Source: Maribacter polysiphoniae | Lineage (GTDB): Bacteria; Bacteroidota; Bacteroidia; Flavobacteriales; Flavobacteriaceae | Direction of reading: 5' to 3' | NCBI RefSeq assembly: GCF_003148665.1 | Contig: NZ_QGGQ01000012.1 | Coordinates: forward strand, 99,325 to 163,324 | DNA: 64,000 bases | Shown: positions 19,030 through 28,345 of the stretch, piece after piece | Position numbering within the stretch: position 1 is the first letter of the stretch | How the letters are laid out: every line of letters starts with the position of its first letter | Made by a program: the position numbers and the translations under genes | Notes under the pieces: generated by a model | Told to the model about the DNA's origin: nothing | What the model saw: only the letters and a program-made list of their open reading frames with translations | Database searches by the model: none

Positions 19030-20364
19030 TTATTTGGCATACTCCCTATTCACCCGACTACGTAGGGCATTGGCCTCAACATCCCCCTTAAATTGCTCGT
19101 TTTCAGGGTCCCATTCCAATGTACGACCCAATTGATAGGCGATGTTCGCTATATTACAGATACTTGCAGATCGATGACCGGTCTCCACATCACAAATAGG
19201 TTGGGTCCTATTTTTGATTGCATCCAACCAATCTTGGTAATGATTGCCGTTGGAATTATAAAGACGGATATCCGAATCCTTGGGCATTGCTGTTTTTATA
19301 TGTTCCGGATTGGTTTCGAAATAGCTTCTACTAATGTCCATCGTACCCTCACTTCCAATAAAGCGAACGCCCCATCCCCTACCAAAGTCTTCATGCACCA
19401 TTTCCACGCCATTGGCATAGAACATACGTAAACCTCGAACCAAAGACTTATCCGAAGGTGGAATATAACGGACGGGACCTGAGTGGTCCATTCCCAATGC
19501 CCATTGGGCAATATCGAACATATGGGCTCCCCAGTCACACAGAATTCCACCACCTACTTCCCTGAACAGTCTAAAGTCGGGCCAAAAATCCACATCGTTT
19601 CGTGAAGGTGCCAATCTGTGATTGTAGGGCAAAAGGGGTGCAGGTCCGCACCAACCATTCCAATCGAGTTCTTCGGGAATGGGTTCTTCCTTCATATTAT
19701 AGGGTACGGCAGGATCACCGACATTAACAAGAATCTTTGTAATCTTACCCAAATAACCATTTCGAACCAATTCACAAGCCCTTCTAAAATCATCCCAAGA
19801 TCGTTGCATACTCCCTGTTTGCAGGATCTTACCTGTTTTTTTTGTGGTTTGTACTAATTCCATACCCTCAGTGATCCTATGGGTCAATGGTTTTTCACAA
19901 TACACATCCTTACCCGCATGCATGGCATCCATGGCTTGTATGGCGTGCCAATGGTCTGGGGTGGCAATTACCACGGCATCGATATCTTTTCTGGACAACA
20001 ATTCATTATAATCGGCATAACTGGTTATACCCTTATAATCATTACGTTTTCTTTCAACGGAATACAACTCGCCCACGTGTTTTTGAAAAGCCGCGGTCTT
20101 GGTTGTCCACACATCACAACCCGCTACGATTTGTGCACTTGTATTGGTTACAAATTGCTTGGCCAATCCGTTGGTTTGTTTACCAAGTCCAATAAAACCA
20201 AGGTTTATCTTATCGTTGGGCGCAATGAAACCCCGCCCCAATACATGCCGCGGAACAATACTGATCGCCCCTACGGTTAATGCCGTATTGGTCAAGAATT
20301 TTCTACGGGAAAGTGGGTTGTGATTTTCTCCTTCTTTTTTTGTGGTATCGGTTGGTTCTTCCAT
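19030..20364 (-). CDS. Gfo/Idh/MocA family oxidoreductase with Tat signal
   Basis: 444 residues from the ATG at 20364. This start puts the twin-arginine motif SRRKFLTN at residues 19-26 of a normal Tat signal. An earlier in-frame ATG at 20478 would place a second hydrophobic stretch before it and is unlikely. The Rossmann region includes GFIGLGKQ and AGCDVW. The EKP motif is in VYCEKPLTH, and the C-terminal domain carries GGGILCDWGAHMFDIAQWALG. Exported members include GH109-like enzymes and sugar oxidoreductases, and the cofactor would be bound before Tat export. Substrate is unknown; neighbours suggest a sugar. Confidence 0.9.
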   Translation of the reverse strand: MEEPTDTTKKEGENHNPLSRRKFLTNTALTVGAISIVPRHVLGRGFIAPNDKINLGFIGLGKQTNGLAKQFVTNTSAQIVAGCDVWTTKTAAFQKHVGELYSVERKRNDYKGITSYADYNELLSRKDIDAVVIATPDHWHAIQAMDAMHAGKDVYCEKPLTHRITEGMELVQTTKKTGKILQTGSMQRSWDDFRRACELVRNGYLGKITKILVNVGDPAVPYNMKEEPIPEELDWNGWCGPAPLLPYNHRLAPSRNDVDFWPDFRLFREVGGGILCDWGAHMFDIAQWALGMDHSGPVRYIPPSDKSLVRGLRMFYANGVEMVHEDFGRGWGVRFIGSEGTMDISRSYFETNPEHIKTAMPKDSDIRLYNSNGNHYQDWLDAIKNRTQPICDVETGHRSASICNIANIAYQLGRTLEWDPENEQFKGDVEANALRSRVNREYAK

Positions 20365-20509
20365 AATTGGGTTTTTTAAATGGCCTATATTTCCTTCCCA
20401 AAAGCTACTACAAAAAACTAGAAATAGCAACAAAAACCATTGAAACTGAATACGATAGTAGCCAACGTACCAAATCACGATTCAATTGCGGGTATCCCAT
20501 TGATCAATA

Positions 20510-22093
20510 CTATTGAAATTCACGGGCAAGAATCGATTTCATTACGTCATAGTTCCCATCGGTATCCCCATATTTTTCGCGCTCTTGCAGCATGGCCAAT
20601 TTCATTTCCTTGATAATTGTCCCATACTCCAGTTCACCATAGGCATTATGTTGTTCTTTAGGATCCTTTTGAAGATCATAAAATTCCCATGCAGGTTCCG
20701 TGGTTTCCTTTGAAGTTCCCTTCATACCCAAATCCTGTCCGTAAAATAATGCCAATTTGTATCTTTCATTTCGAACACCAAAATGGGCAGGTCGATCGGG
20801 ATGGTGCAACCAATACCGATAGTACATTTGTTTACGCCAATTACTGGGGGTGTTGCCCTTAAGGTTCTCCCTAAAACTCACTCCTTGTATATACGCTGGT
20901 TTCTCAATTCCGGCGTAGTCAGCCAATAAGGCGGCGAAATCGATATTCAAAATGATGTCATCCAATCGTTGCCCCCCTTTAATTTCTTTGGGATAACGTA
21001 TGACAAAAGGCATCCTCAAAGACTCCTCATAAATCAACCGCTTATCAAAAAAGCCATGTTCCCCCAAAAAATAACCTTGGTCTGCCGTATACACCACAAT
21101 GGTATTATCGGCGATACCTTGTTCTTCCAAATAATCGAGAAGTTTCCCGATGTTGTCATTAACTGCGGCGCCACAACGCATAAAATCCTTCACTAGTTTT
21201 TGGTAGATTTTTTTTCGTCTTTGAATACTATCGAGTCCTTCCAAGGGGTATGGCAATCCCGGGTAATCGGTCCAAAATTCATCGGGATGCTTAGTGGCCT
21301 TTTCCCAACGTATGGCCAATCGTTCCAAGGTTTGGCCATGAAAGGTGCGTCCGGTATTGTTCTGATCGAAATCCAAAAGACTTTCGGGTTCTGGGATATC
21401 GATATCCTTATAGAGGTCTTTATACCGTTCAGGATAATCAAAAGGTTCATGCGTCGCCTTAAAATTACAGAACATTAAAAAGGGCTTGTTCTTATCACGC
21501 TTATTTAGGTGGTCAATGGTTAAATCCGTAACCACATCCGTGGAAAAACCTTCGTGTTCCGTTCCTGTACTGCTATCATAGCCATCGCTCCAATTTTCTT
21601 CTGATTTGAAAATAGGATTCCAATACCTACCCTGTCCCGGCAATACGTTATAATAATCAAAACCTTCAGGTTTTCCCACCAAATGCCATTTTCCTATAAC
21701 TGCGGATTGGTAGCCGTTATTGGATAATGTCCTAGCTATATTAGGATGGTTTCTAGGTAGGGGTTCACTTAATGTATACACCTGGTTCAGGTGACTGTAC
21801 TGTCCGGTTAAAATACTTGCACGACTTGGGGAACATATACTATTGGTACAAAAAGCATTGTTCAGGACCATTCCTTCAGATGCTAGACGGTCTATATTGC
21901 CATTTTGTACATAATCCTCCAAAATACCGCCGTATATTCCCCAACCTTGGGAGGTGTGGTCATCAGAGAGAATAAAGAGAATGTTCGGTGGTTCGGGGTT
22001 ATTCTGGTTTTTGCCCAGTTTTGGGCCACAGCCCATGGTTAAAAGAAGTAAAAGCAGGCAAAAAAATCGGTGATAATCAATCAAAAACTTCAT
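20510..22093 (-). CDS. Type I sulfatase, exported
   Basis: 527 residues. The N-terminal hydrophobic segment ends in LTMGC (Cys22), so it is probably a lipoprotein. The formylglycine signature is Cys87-S-P-S-R in SICSPSRASILTGQ. Other calcium and sulfate ligands appear in ILFILSDDHTSQGWG, GKWHLVG and YTADQGYFLGEHG. The C-terminus (YKLALFYGQDL, EFYDLQKDPKEQHN) is typical of sulfatases close to N-acetylglucosamine-6-sulfatase and iduronate-sulfatase groups. It needs a formylglycine-generating enzyme, not seen here. Together with the GH20-like and SGNH enzymes it points to a sulfated amino-sugar glycan. Confidence 0.92.
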   Translation of the reverse strand: MKFLIDYHRFFCLLLLLLTMGCGPKLGKNQNNPEPPNILFILSDDHTSQGWGIYGGILEDYVQNGNIDRLASEGMVLNNAFCTNSICSPSRASILTGQYSHLNQVYTLSEPLPRNHPNIARTLSNNGYQSAVIGKWHLVGKPEGFDYYNVLPGQGRYWNPIFKSEENWSDGYDSSTGTEHEGFSTDVVTDLTIDHLNKRDKNKPFLMFCNFKATHEPFDYPERYKDLYKDIDIPEPESLLDFDQNNTGRTFHGQTLERLAIRWEKATKHPDEFWTDYPGLPYPLEGLDSIQRRKKIYQKLVKDFMRCGAAVNDNIGKLLDYLEEQGIADNTIVVYTADQGYFLGEHGFFDKRLIYEESLRMPFVIRYPKEIKGGQRLDDIILNIDFAALLADYAGIEKPAYIQGVSFRENLKGNTPSNWRKQMYYRYWLHHPDRPAHFGVRNERYKLALFYGQDLGMKGTSKETTEPAWEFYDLQKDPKEQHNAYGELEYGTIIKEMKLAMLQEREKYGDTDGNYDVMKSILAREFQ

Positions 22094-22187
22094 GTGTTAT
22101 ATCCTTATGCATTTTAGCATCAAGATAAAAAGAATAATGGAATAAGCTTTAACTATTAGGGGTTTCCCTATAAATTTAAATAATGTA

Positions 22188-22195
22188 TATCTTTG
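22188..22195 (+). promoter_or_regulatory. -7 promoter element (TATCTTTG)
   Basis: Perfect TAnnTTTG match nine bases before the ATG of the small secreted protein at 22204. No convincing -33 partner is visible. The leader would be only a few bases long, as for the element at 9393. Confidence 0.45.
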
Positions 22196-22203
22196 TTTAG
22201 CAT

Positions 22204-22602
22204 ATGTCTAAATATTTGTCCATATCGTTATCAATATTGATCCTTATCCAAAGTTTTGGTATGGATTTTCGTGACTTGGCACATATGGACGAATTAATAG
22301 AACATGCCCAGTTTCATTCTGATAAATACGGGGATAATTTTCTGGTCTTTTTGTCCAAACATTATGGTGCCTTGGAAGTGGAGCATTCACAAGATCATCA
22401 GGAAGAAAAACAGGATCACGAACAACTTCCCTTTAACAATCATTGCTGTTCGCACAGTATTGTGGTCTATATGATCAATAAACTTCAGGTTCCGGTTATA
22501 AATACGGTTCCGGTTTTTAATTATACGACCAATTACTATTATCTGGACAATTATTCCTTTTTAGAAAAATCAGATATTTTCCAACCTCCCAAACGAGCAT
22601 AA
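22204..22602 (+). CDS. Small secreted Cys/His protein ahead of the metal efflux operon
   Basis: 132 residues with a signal-peptide-like start (SKYLSISLSILILIQSFG). The mature part is very rich in His and acidic residues (DLAHMDELIEHAQFH, HSQDHQEEKQDHEQ). It has a paired-Cys motif NHCCSHS and an aromatic end YYYLDNYSFLEKSDIFQPPKRA. No named family is recognised. It lies 70 bases upstream of the RND pump and is likely co-transcribed. Composition and position suggest a periplasmic metal-binding or sensing protein. The C-terminal FLEK...PP pattern recalls the protein encoded at 9405. Confidence 0.72.
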   Translation: MSKYLSISLSILILIQSFGMDFRDLAHMDELIEHAQFHSDKYGDNFLVFLSKHYGALEVEHSQDHQEEKQDHEQLPFNNHCCSHSIVVYMINKLQVPVINTVPVFNYTTNYYYLDNYSFLEKSDIFQPPKRA

Positions 22603-22672
22603 TCCCCAATTGATTTAGTTCATCCTGGTTATTAATGACTTGGATGGTTTGTATCACATTTTATCATGGATT

Positions 22673-25600
22673 ATGTTAACAAAAATCATACGATTCAGCA
22701 TAAAGAATAAATTATTCGTTCTTCTGCTAACCCTATTTATAATATGTTTCGGGCTGTTTTCCATTACACAGATCCCTATCGGGGCAGTACCCGATGTTAC
22801 CAATAACCAAGTACAGGTTATTACGACATCACAGAACCTTTCCACCCAGGATATAGAACAATTCATCACCTACCCTGTTGAACTGGAAATGGCAAACTTA
22901 CCCGGCGTCGTGGAAATTCGTTCCATATCCAAATTCGGACTTTCCGTGGTGACCATTGTTTTTGAGGATAACATGGGCACCTATTTGCCCAGGCAGCTCA
23001 TTGCCGAAAAAATAAAATCGGCTTCAGAAAAAATACCAGAAGGATTTGGTACTCCGGAGATGGGACCCATAACCACGGGCTTGGGTGAAATTTACCAATA
23101 TGTCTTGGATACGAAACCTGGTTATAAGGATCAATATTCCGCCATGGATCTCCGTACGATCCAGGATTGGATCGTAAAACGCCAGTTATCCGGTATACCT
23201 GGGGTTGTTGAAGTTAACACTTGGGGTGGTTATCTAAAACAATATGAAGTAGCCATCAATACGGAGAAATTACATGCCATGAATATCTCTATCAGTGAAA
23301 TTTTCAATGCGTTGGAGAATAACAATAGCGTTGCCGGTGGTGGATATATTGAAAAGAACAACCAAGCCTATTTTATACGGGGTGAAGGACTTGTAACTTC
23401 ATTGGAGGATATTGAAAAGATCGTAGTAAGAAATGAAGATGGGGTTCCCATTTTAATCAAGGATATCGCAAGTGTAGGTTTTGGCAGTGCTACCCGATTT
23501 GGAGCCATTACAGGTAACGGTGAAGGCGAAAAAGTATTGGGGCAGGTCATGATGCTCAAGGATGCCAATTCAAAAAAAGTCATCGATGCCGTCAAAGACA
23601 GGGTCGCTTCCATTTCTAAAACGCTACCAGAGGGAGTTTACATCAATCCATTTTTAGAGCGTAGTGCATTGATTGGAAAGACAACGTTCACCGTGGCCGA
23701 AAACCTTATTCTAGGGTGTCTTATCGTTATCTTTGTTGTCGTACTGCTCTTAGGTAATTTAAGATCGGGATTAGTGGTGGCCTCTGTTATTCCCATATGT
23801 CTGTTGTTTGCCCTTTCACTCATGTATATTTTTGGGGTCGATGCCAATTTGATGAGTTTGGGTGCAATTGATTTTGGGATCATCATCGATGGGGCGGTGA
23901 TCATTGTGGAGTTCATTGCCTTTCAAATTACCTCCAATCGTCTGGAATTAATGCAAATGTCCGAAAAAGACGTACAAGAGGCCAAGGACAGGATCACGCT
24001 GCAAAGTGCCTCTAAAATGATGAATTCCGCAATATTTGGACAGTTGATTATCTTTATTGTCTTTATTCCAATCCTCTCATTAAGTGGCGTTGAAGGTAAG
24101 ATGTTCAAACCTATGGCATTGACCTTTAGTTTTGCGTTGATCGGGGCCATGCTCCTTTGTTTTACCTATGTTCCGGTTATCTCATCCATAATATTGAAAC
24201 CAACGCGGATTACCGATAGGAATGTTTCGGTGCGCCTAATGCGCTTTCTAAATCTACTTTATGCCCCTACCATAAAATGGGCGTTGGCAAGTAGAAAATT
24301 GGTTTTATCCATCGCTGGGCTTTTATTGGCGTCGGCCATATATCTTTTCACAACCATGGGCGGGGAGTTCGTGCCCACTTTGGACGAAGGTGATTTTGTG
24401 ATCCAACCAATACTCAAGACGGGGACATCGTTGAGCAAGACCATTGAGACGACTACCCAAATTGAAAGGATCTTATTGGAAAAATTTCCTGAGGTAGACC
24501 AGGTGGTTACCAGGATAGGTGCTGCAGAAGTTCCTACCGACCCCATGTCTATGGAAGAAACCGATGTCATCATAACCTTGAAACCAAAGAAGGAATGGGT
24601 GTCTGCCGATTCAAAGGATGAACTTGCCGATAAATTCAAGGAAGCCCTCGGTATTATCCCTGGCATGGAAGTGGAATTTACCCAACCCATAGAAATGCGG
24701 TTCAATGAGCTTATTACGGGTGTACGGGCCGATATCGCCATTAAGATTTTTGGGGATGATCTGGATATCCTCAATAAAAAAGGAAATGAAATCAAAAGGT
24801 TGATACAAGATGTTAAGGGAGCAGCCGATATCAGTGTCGAGAAAATAGCGGGGCTTCCACAAATGAACATAAAATTCAAAAGGGGGAAAATTGCCCGATA
24901 CGGATTGAATATCAGTGATTTGAACAAAGTGATTTCCATGGGCTTTGGAGGAAGTACGATGGGTAGCATCTTTGAAGGGGAAAAACGTTTTGATCTTGCC
25001 CTTCGGTTGGATGATGTAAGCAGAAGGAATATTGATGATATCAAAAACTTTTATGTCGACTTACCTTCTGGAGGAAAAATACCATTGCATGAAGTTGCGG
25101 ATATCTCCTATACCAAAGGAGCTGCCAAAATCTCAAGGGATGATACAAAAAGGAGAATCGTGGTGGGGATCAATGTGCGTAATCGGGACTTACAATCCGT
25201 GGTTACCGATGTTCAAAATAAGCTTGAATCGCAATTAAAGCTTCCTGTTGGGTATACCATTACCTATGGCGGACAGTTTGAAAACCTACAAAGTGCCAAA
25301 AATCGATTGAAAATAGCCGTACCCGTAGCATTGGTCCTCATTTTCATCTTGCTCTATTTTGCTTTTAATTCGATCAAGGAAGCGTTGATGATCTTATCCG
25401 CAATTCCCCTTGCAGCTGTCGGTGGCGTATTTTTGCTATGGTTGCGTGGCATGCCTTTCAGTATTTCTGCAGGAGTGGGCTTTATAGCGCTTTTTGGTAT
25501 TGCGGTATTGAACGGCATTGTACTCATAGAACATTTTAAGGAATTAAAGGAACAGGGTATGGAAGATATTGAAGCCCGTATAAAAAAAGGGACTAAAGAT

Positions 25601-27010
25601 CGTTTAAGGGCGGTTTTACTAACAGCGGCCGCGGCGGCACTGGGATTTTTACCCATGGCGGTTTCTACCAATGCAGGAGCTGAAGTTCAAAGACCACTGG
25701 CTACCGTTGTCATTGGAGGACTTGTTACCGCGACGCTTCTTACTTTGATCGTACTGCCGGTCCTATATGCCATTTTTGACACAAAAATCAAATCAAAGCG
25801 TATTTTGAAAAAGAAAAAAAATAAAAGCTTAGGAATTTTTCTACTGCTTATTGGGTTGGCTGTACAGGTCAATGGCCAGGACAAAGGATTGCATTTTGAT
25901 GAAATTAGGGCATTGGCATTGCAAAATAATGCGGGTCTTAAGGCTGCTGAACTTAAAACCCAATCCTCCAAGGCCTTGGTGGGTAGTGCCTTTGATTTTG
26001 ATAAAACAGAGGTCTATTATTCCTACGATCAAAACAATCTGGCCTTTAACGATAAACCGTTGAACGTATATGGGGTACAACAAAGTATCCTGTTTCCAAC
26101 AGTCTATTTTGCAGGTAAGCGAATCAACAAGGCAAACTTGCGTATGGAGGAAAGCAATTTTGAACTGCAAAAACAACTACTTGAGCGTGAAATTGCCTCT
26201 GCCTATTACCAATTATTGTACGAGCGGGAGAAAACCCAGGTATATCGGTATTTAGACAGTATTTATCGGAAATTTGCACATGCCTCGCAGCGTAGGTTCG
26301 AATTGGGCGAAACAAACTATTTAGAGAAGATCACGGCACAAGCCAAGCAAAAAGAACTCCAAGCCCTTTATACACAGGCTAAGGAAGATGTGACATTGGC
26401 CCAAGTACAACTGCAGAAAACGATACAGATCGATGAGCCCATCAAGGTGGCCCATATGCCTTTAAATAAATTGGAATTGCAATCCGCAGGGATTTCCGAG
26501 AATATTGGTTTAACCCTTTATGAACATAGAAATGAATGGTTTACGGCCAAAAGCGGTTATGAAAAGCAATCCTTATTGCCCGATATCAATTTTGATTATT
26601 TCCAAGGCACCAATTCCGGTTTGGGGGAACATCTATATGGTTATCAGGTGGGGCTGAAAATACCTTTGCTCTTCAATGGCAAAGCCTCGAAAATCAAGGC
26701 TGCGAAAATCGCAAAGGATATGGCTAAAGAGGAATCGGTGAATTATAAGAACCAATTGTACCTAAAGCATGAAAAATTAATGGGGCAACTCCGTAAATAC
26801 GAGGAGACATTGCGCTATTACGAGAACGACGGACAACACCTTTCCGAAGAAATATTGAAAACCGCTTCGGTTGGCTTTCAAAATGGGGAAATCGATTTTT
26901 TCCAATATATACAAAGCTTGGAAAATGCCTATCGCATTACATTATCCTATTTGGAGAATCTCAACAATTACAACCAAACCGTTATTGCCTTAAATCATTT
27001 GACCTTATGA
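22673..27010 (+). CDS. CzcA/CusA-like HME-RND efflux pump fused to a TolC-like protein
   Basis: 1445 residues from the ATG at 22673; an upstream TTG at 22640 gives no better start. Residues 1-1040 are an inner-membrane heavy-metal RND pump with twelve helices and two periplasmic porter regions. The TM4 motif DFGIIIDGAVIIVEF carries the acidic residues of CzcA-type divalent metal pumps rather than the DAA pattern of CusA copper/silver pumps. A basic stretch (about 1040-1050) leads into a hydrophobic segment ending VQVNGQ (about 1069), like a signal peptide. Residues 1070-1445 are an outer-membrane-factor (TolC-like) helical domain. This fusion is known in Bacteroidota. The adaptor gene overlaps or closely follows. 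Confidence 0.93.
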   Translation: MLTKIIRFSIKNKLFVLLLTLFIICFGLFSITQIPIGAVPDVTNNQVQVITTSQNLSTQDIEQFITYPVELEMANLPGVVEIRSISKFGLSVVTIVFEDNMGTYLPRQLIAEKIKSASEKIPEGFGTPEMGPITTGLGEIYQYVLDTKPGYKDQYSAMDLRTIQDWIVKRQLSGIPGVVEVNTWGGYLKQYEVAINTEKLHAMNISISEIFNALENNNSVAGGGYIEKNNQAYFIRGEGLVTSLEDIEKIVVRNEDGVPILIKDIASVGFGSATRFGAITGNGEGEKVLGQVMMLKDANSKKVIDAVKDRVASISKTLPEGVYINPFLERSALIGKTTFTVAENLILGCLIVIFVVVLLLGNLRSGLVVASVIPICLLFALSLMYIFGVDANLMSLGAIDFGIIIDGAVIIVEFIAFQITSNRLELMQMSEKDVQEAKDRITLQSASKMMNSAIFGQLIIFIVFIPILSLSGVEGKMFKPMALTFSFALIGAMLLCFTYVPVISSIILKPTRITDRNVSVRLMRFLNLLYAPTIKWALASRKLVLSIAGLLLASAIYLFTTMGGEFVPTLDEGDFVIQPILKTGTSLSKTIETTTQIERILLEKFPEVDQVVTRIGAAEVPTDPMSMEETDVIITLKPKKEWVSADSKDELADKFKEALGIIPGMEVEFTQPIEMRFNELITGVRADIAIKIFGDDLDILNKKGNEIKRLIQDVKGAADISVEKIAGLPQMNIKFKRGKIARYGLNISDLNKVISMGFGGSTMGSIFEGEKRFDLALRLDDVSRRNIDDIKNFYVDLPSGGKIPLHEVADISYTKGAAKISRDDTKRRIVVGINVRNRDLQSVVTDVQNKLESQLKLPVGYTITYGGQFENLQSAKNRLKIAVPVALVLIFILLYFAFNSIKEALMILSAIPLAAVGGVFLLWLRGMPFSISAGVGFIALFGIAVLNGIVLIEHFKELKEQGMEDIEARIKKGTKDRLRAVLLTAAAAALGFLPMAVSTNAGAEVQRPLATVVIGGLVTATLLTLIVLPVLYAIFDTKIKSKRILKKKKNKSLGIFLLLIGLAVQVNGQDKGLHFDEIRALALQNNAGLKAAELKTQSSKALVGSAFDFDKTEVYYSYDQNNLAFNDKPLNVYGVQQSILFPTVYFAGKRINKANLRMEESNFELQKQLLEREIASAYYQLLYEREKTQVYRYLDSIYRKFAHASQRRFELGETNYLEKITAQAKQKELQALYTQAKEDVTLAQVQLQKTIQIDEPIKVAHMPLNKLELQSAGISENIGLTLYEHRNEWFTAKSGYEKQSLLPDINFDYFQGTNSGLGEHLYGYQVGLKIPLLFNGKASKIKAAKIAKDMAKEESVNYKNQLYLKHEKLMGQLRKYEETLRYYENDGQHLSEEILKTASVGFQNGEIDFFQYIQSLENAYRITLSYLENLNNYNQTVIALNHLTL

Positions 27011-27072
27011 TCAGCAACTATTTTAAAACGGGGAACATAAAAATGAATAGTACGAAACACAAAATAAACGTC

Positions 27073-28221
27073 ATGAAATCATTTCAAAATATAGCATTCC
27101 TAATATCGGCCTTTATGATTCTAGCCTGTGGGGAATCAAAAAGCAATGGTGAAAATACGGCAACTACCGAGGACACCATCCAGAATAACGAAATTGAACT
27201 GACTAAGGCTCAGTTCGATAGCAATAATATGCAATTGGGGCAATTATCGGAACAGCCCTTTCCTACGGTAATCAATACAACAGGAATGATAGATGTGCCA
27301 CCGCAAAACCGGGCCATTATTAGTTCTTTTATCGGAGGTTATGTCAAGACAACGCCCTTATTGATCGGGGATAAAATCTCAAAGGGACAAGTCTTGGTCA
27401 CATTGGAAAATCCGGAATTTGTTGAAATGCAGCAAACCTATCTTGAAACTGCCCAGCAACTTACCTTCCTGAAATCGGAATACGAACGTCAAAAAACACT
27501 TGTCGAGGAAAAGATCAGCTCACAGAAAAATTTTCTGAAAGCGGAAAGTGAATACAAGAGTGCATTGGCACATTACAACGGCTTAAAGAAAAAACTTCAA
27601 ATGTTGAACATCAATATCGCTTCGGTGGAGGCCGGAAATATTACTTCGACCATTACCCTTTACGCCCCTATCCATGGTAGTGTAACCAAATTGAACGTAA
27701 GTAAGGGTACTTATGTTTCCCCTTCGGATGAGATTATGGAAATCATTAATACAGACCATGTACATCTTGAACTTTCTGTGTTTGAAAAGGATGTTCTTAA
27801 GATAAAAGAAGGACAAAAAATCCTTTTTAAGATTCCTGAAGCCGATAATGAATTCTATGAAGCTGAAGTGCATTTGGTAGGGACGTCAATAGATTTGAAG
27901 AATAGGACGGTCAAGGTTCATGGCCATTTACTGGATGATGAAAACCACAATTTTGCAGTGGGTATGTTCGTCGATGCCCAAATTATCACAAATTCAACCA
28001 AGGAGTCCGCTTTGCCTGAAAGTGCCATCATATCAATGGACGATTCCCATTATGTTCTTTTGAATGTCTCTAGGGGCGATTTCTATAGTTTTACCCGTAA
28101 GGAAGTAACGGTTGGTGATAGTTTCAGTGGATTCACAATGATAAAAAACAGTAGTGATTTTGATGTCAATGATAAATTCTTGGTTCAAGGAGCCTTTAAT
28201 CTTATCGATGAAACGGAATAA
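27073..28221 (+). CDS. RND efflux periplasmic adaptor subunit (CusB/CzcB-like)
   Basis: 382 residues from the ATG at 27073, which starts a lipoprotein signal ending FMILAC. An earlier in-frame ATG at 27007 overlaps the pump's stop (ATGA) and could couple translation, but would add 22 polar residues before the signal. The mature protein has the membrane-fusion order: barrel-sandwich strand (AIISSFIGGYVKTTPLLIGDKISKGQVL), a coiled-coil hairpin about residues 115-170, the second lipoyl half (ITLYAPIHGSVTKLNVSKG), then beta-barrel and membrane-proximal parts. It would dock the pump to the TolC-like domain. Confidence 0.92.
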   Translation: MKSFQNIAFLISAFMILACGESKSNGENTATTEDTIQNNEIELTKAQFDSNNMQLGQLSEQPFPTVINTTGMIDVPPQNRAIISSFIGGYVKTTPLLIGDKISKGQVLVTLENPEFVEMQQTYLETAQQLTFLKSEYERQKTLVEEKISSQKNFLKAESEYKSALAHYNGLKKKLQMLNINIASVEAGNITSTITLYAPIHGSVTKLNVSKGTYVSPSDEIMEIINTDHVHLELSVFEKDVLKIKEGQKILFKIPEADNEFYEAEVHLVGTSIDLKNRTVKVHGHLLDDENHNFAVGMFVDAQIITNSTKESALPESAIISMDDSHYVLLNVSRGDFYSFTRKEVTVGDSFSGFTMIKNSSDFDVNDKFLVQGAFNLIDETE

Positions 28222-28294
28222 TTGCTGATTTTTTTAAATAAATACGATGGTATTTTGGGGTATTAACTTTCCCGAGGGGTTCCATTAAGATCAA

Positions 28295-28329
28295 AAAAGG
28301 GCAAGTCACTATTGTGGTAATGCCCTTTT
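28295..28329. terminator. Bidirectional terminator between convergent units
   Basis: Perfect nine-base stem AAAAGGGCA / TGCCCTTTT with a 17-base loop, lying between the adaptor stop (28221) and the convergent dehydrogenase stop (28346). A-rich and T-rich flanks serve both directions. Confidence 0.7.
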
Positions 28330-28345
28330 ACTGTTTAAAATTGCA

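Noticed and set aside
19879..20280. Overlapping plus-strand ORFs with many His and Trp
   Set aside because: Antisense to the Gfo/Idh/MocA gene; two frames are open at once, which is typical of shadows.
19030..20364. Firm assignment of the oxidoreductase as GH109 alpha-N-acetylgalactosaminidase
   Set aside because: The Tat signal and EKP motif fit, but many unrelated exported family members share them; sequence alone does not decide.
22640..22672. TTG-initiated N-terminal extension of the RND pump
   Set aside because: The ATG at 22673 gives the normal family start (LTKIIRFSIKNK); the extension is not signal-like.
24259..25044. Minus-strand ORF of 261 codons
   Set aside because: Antisense shadow of the RND pump gene; composition is rich in Ser, Ile and Leu as expected from reverse reading.
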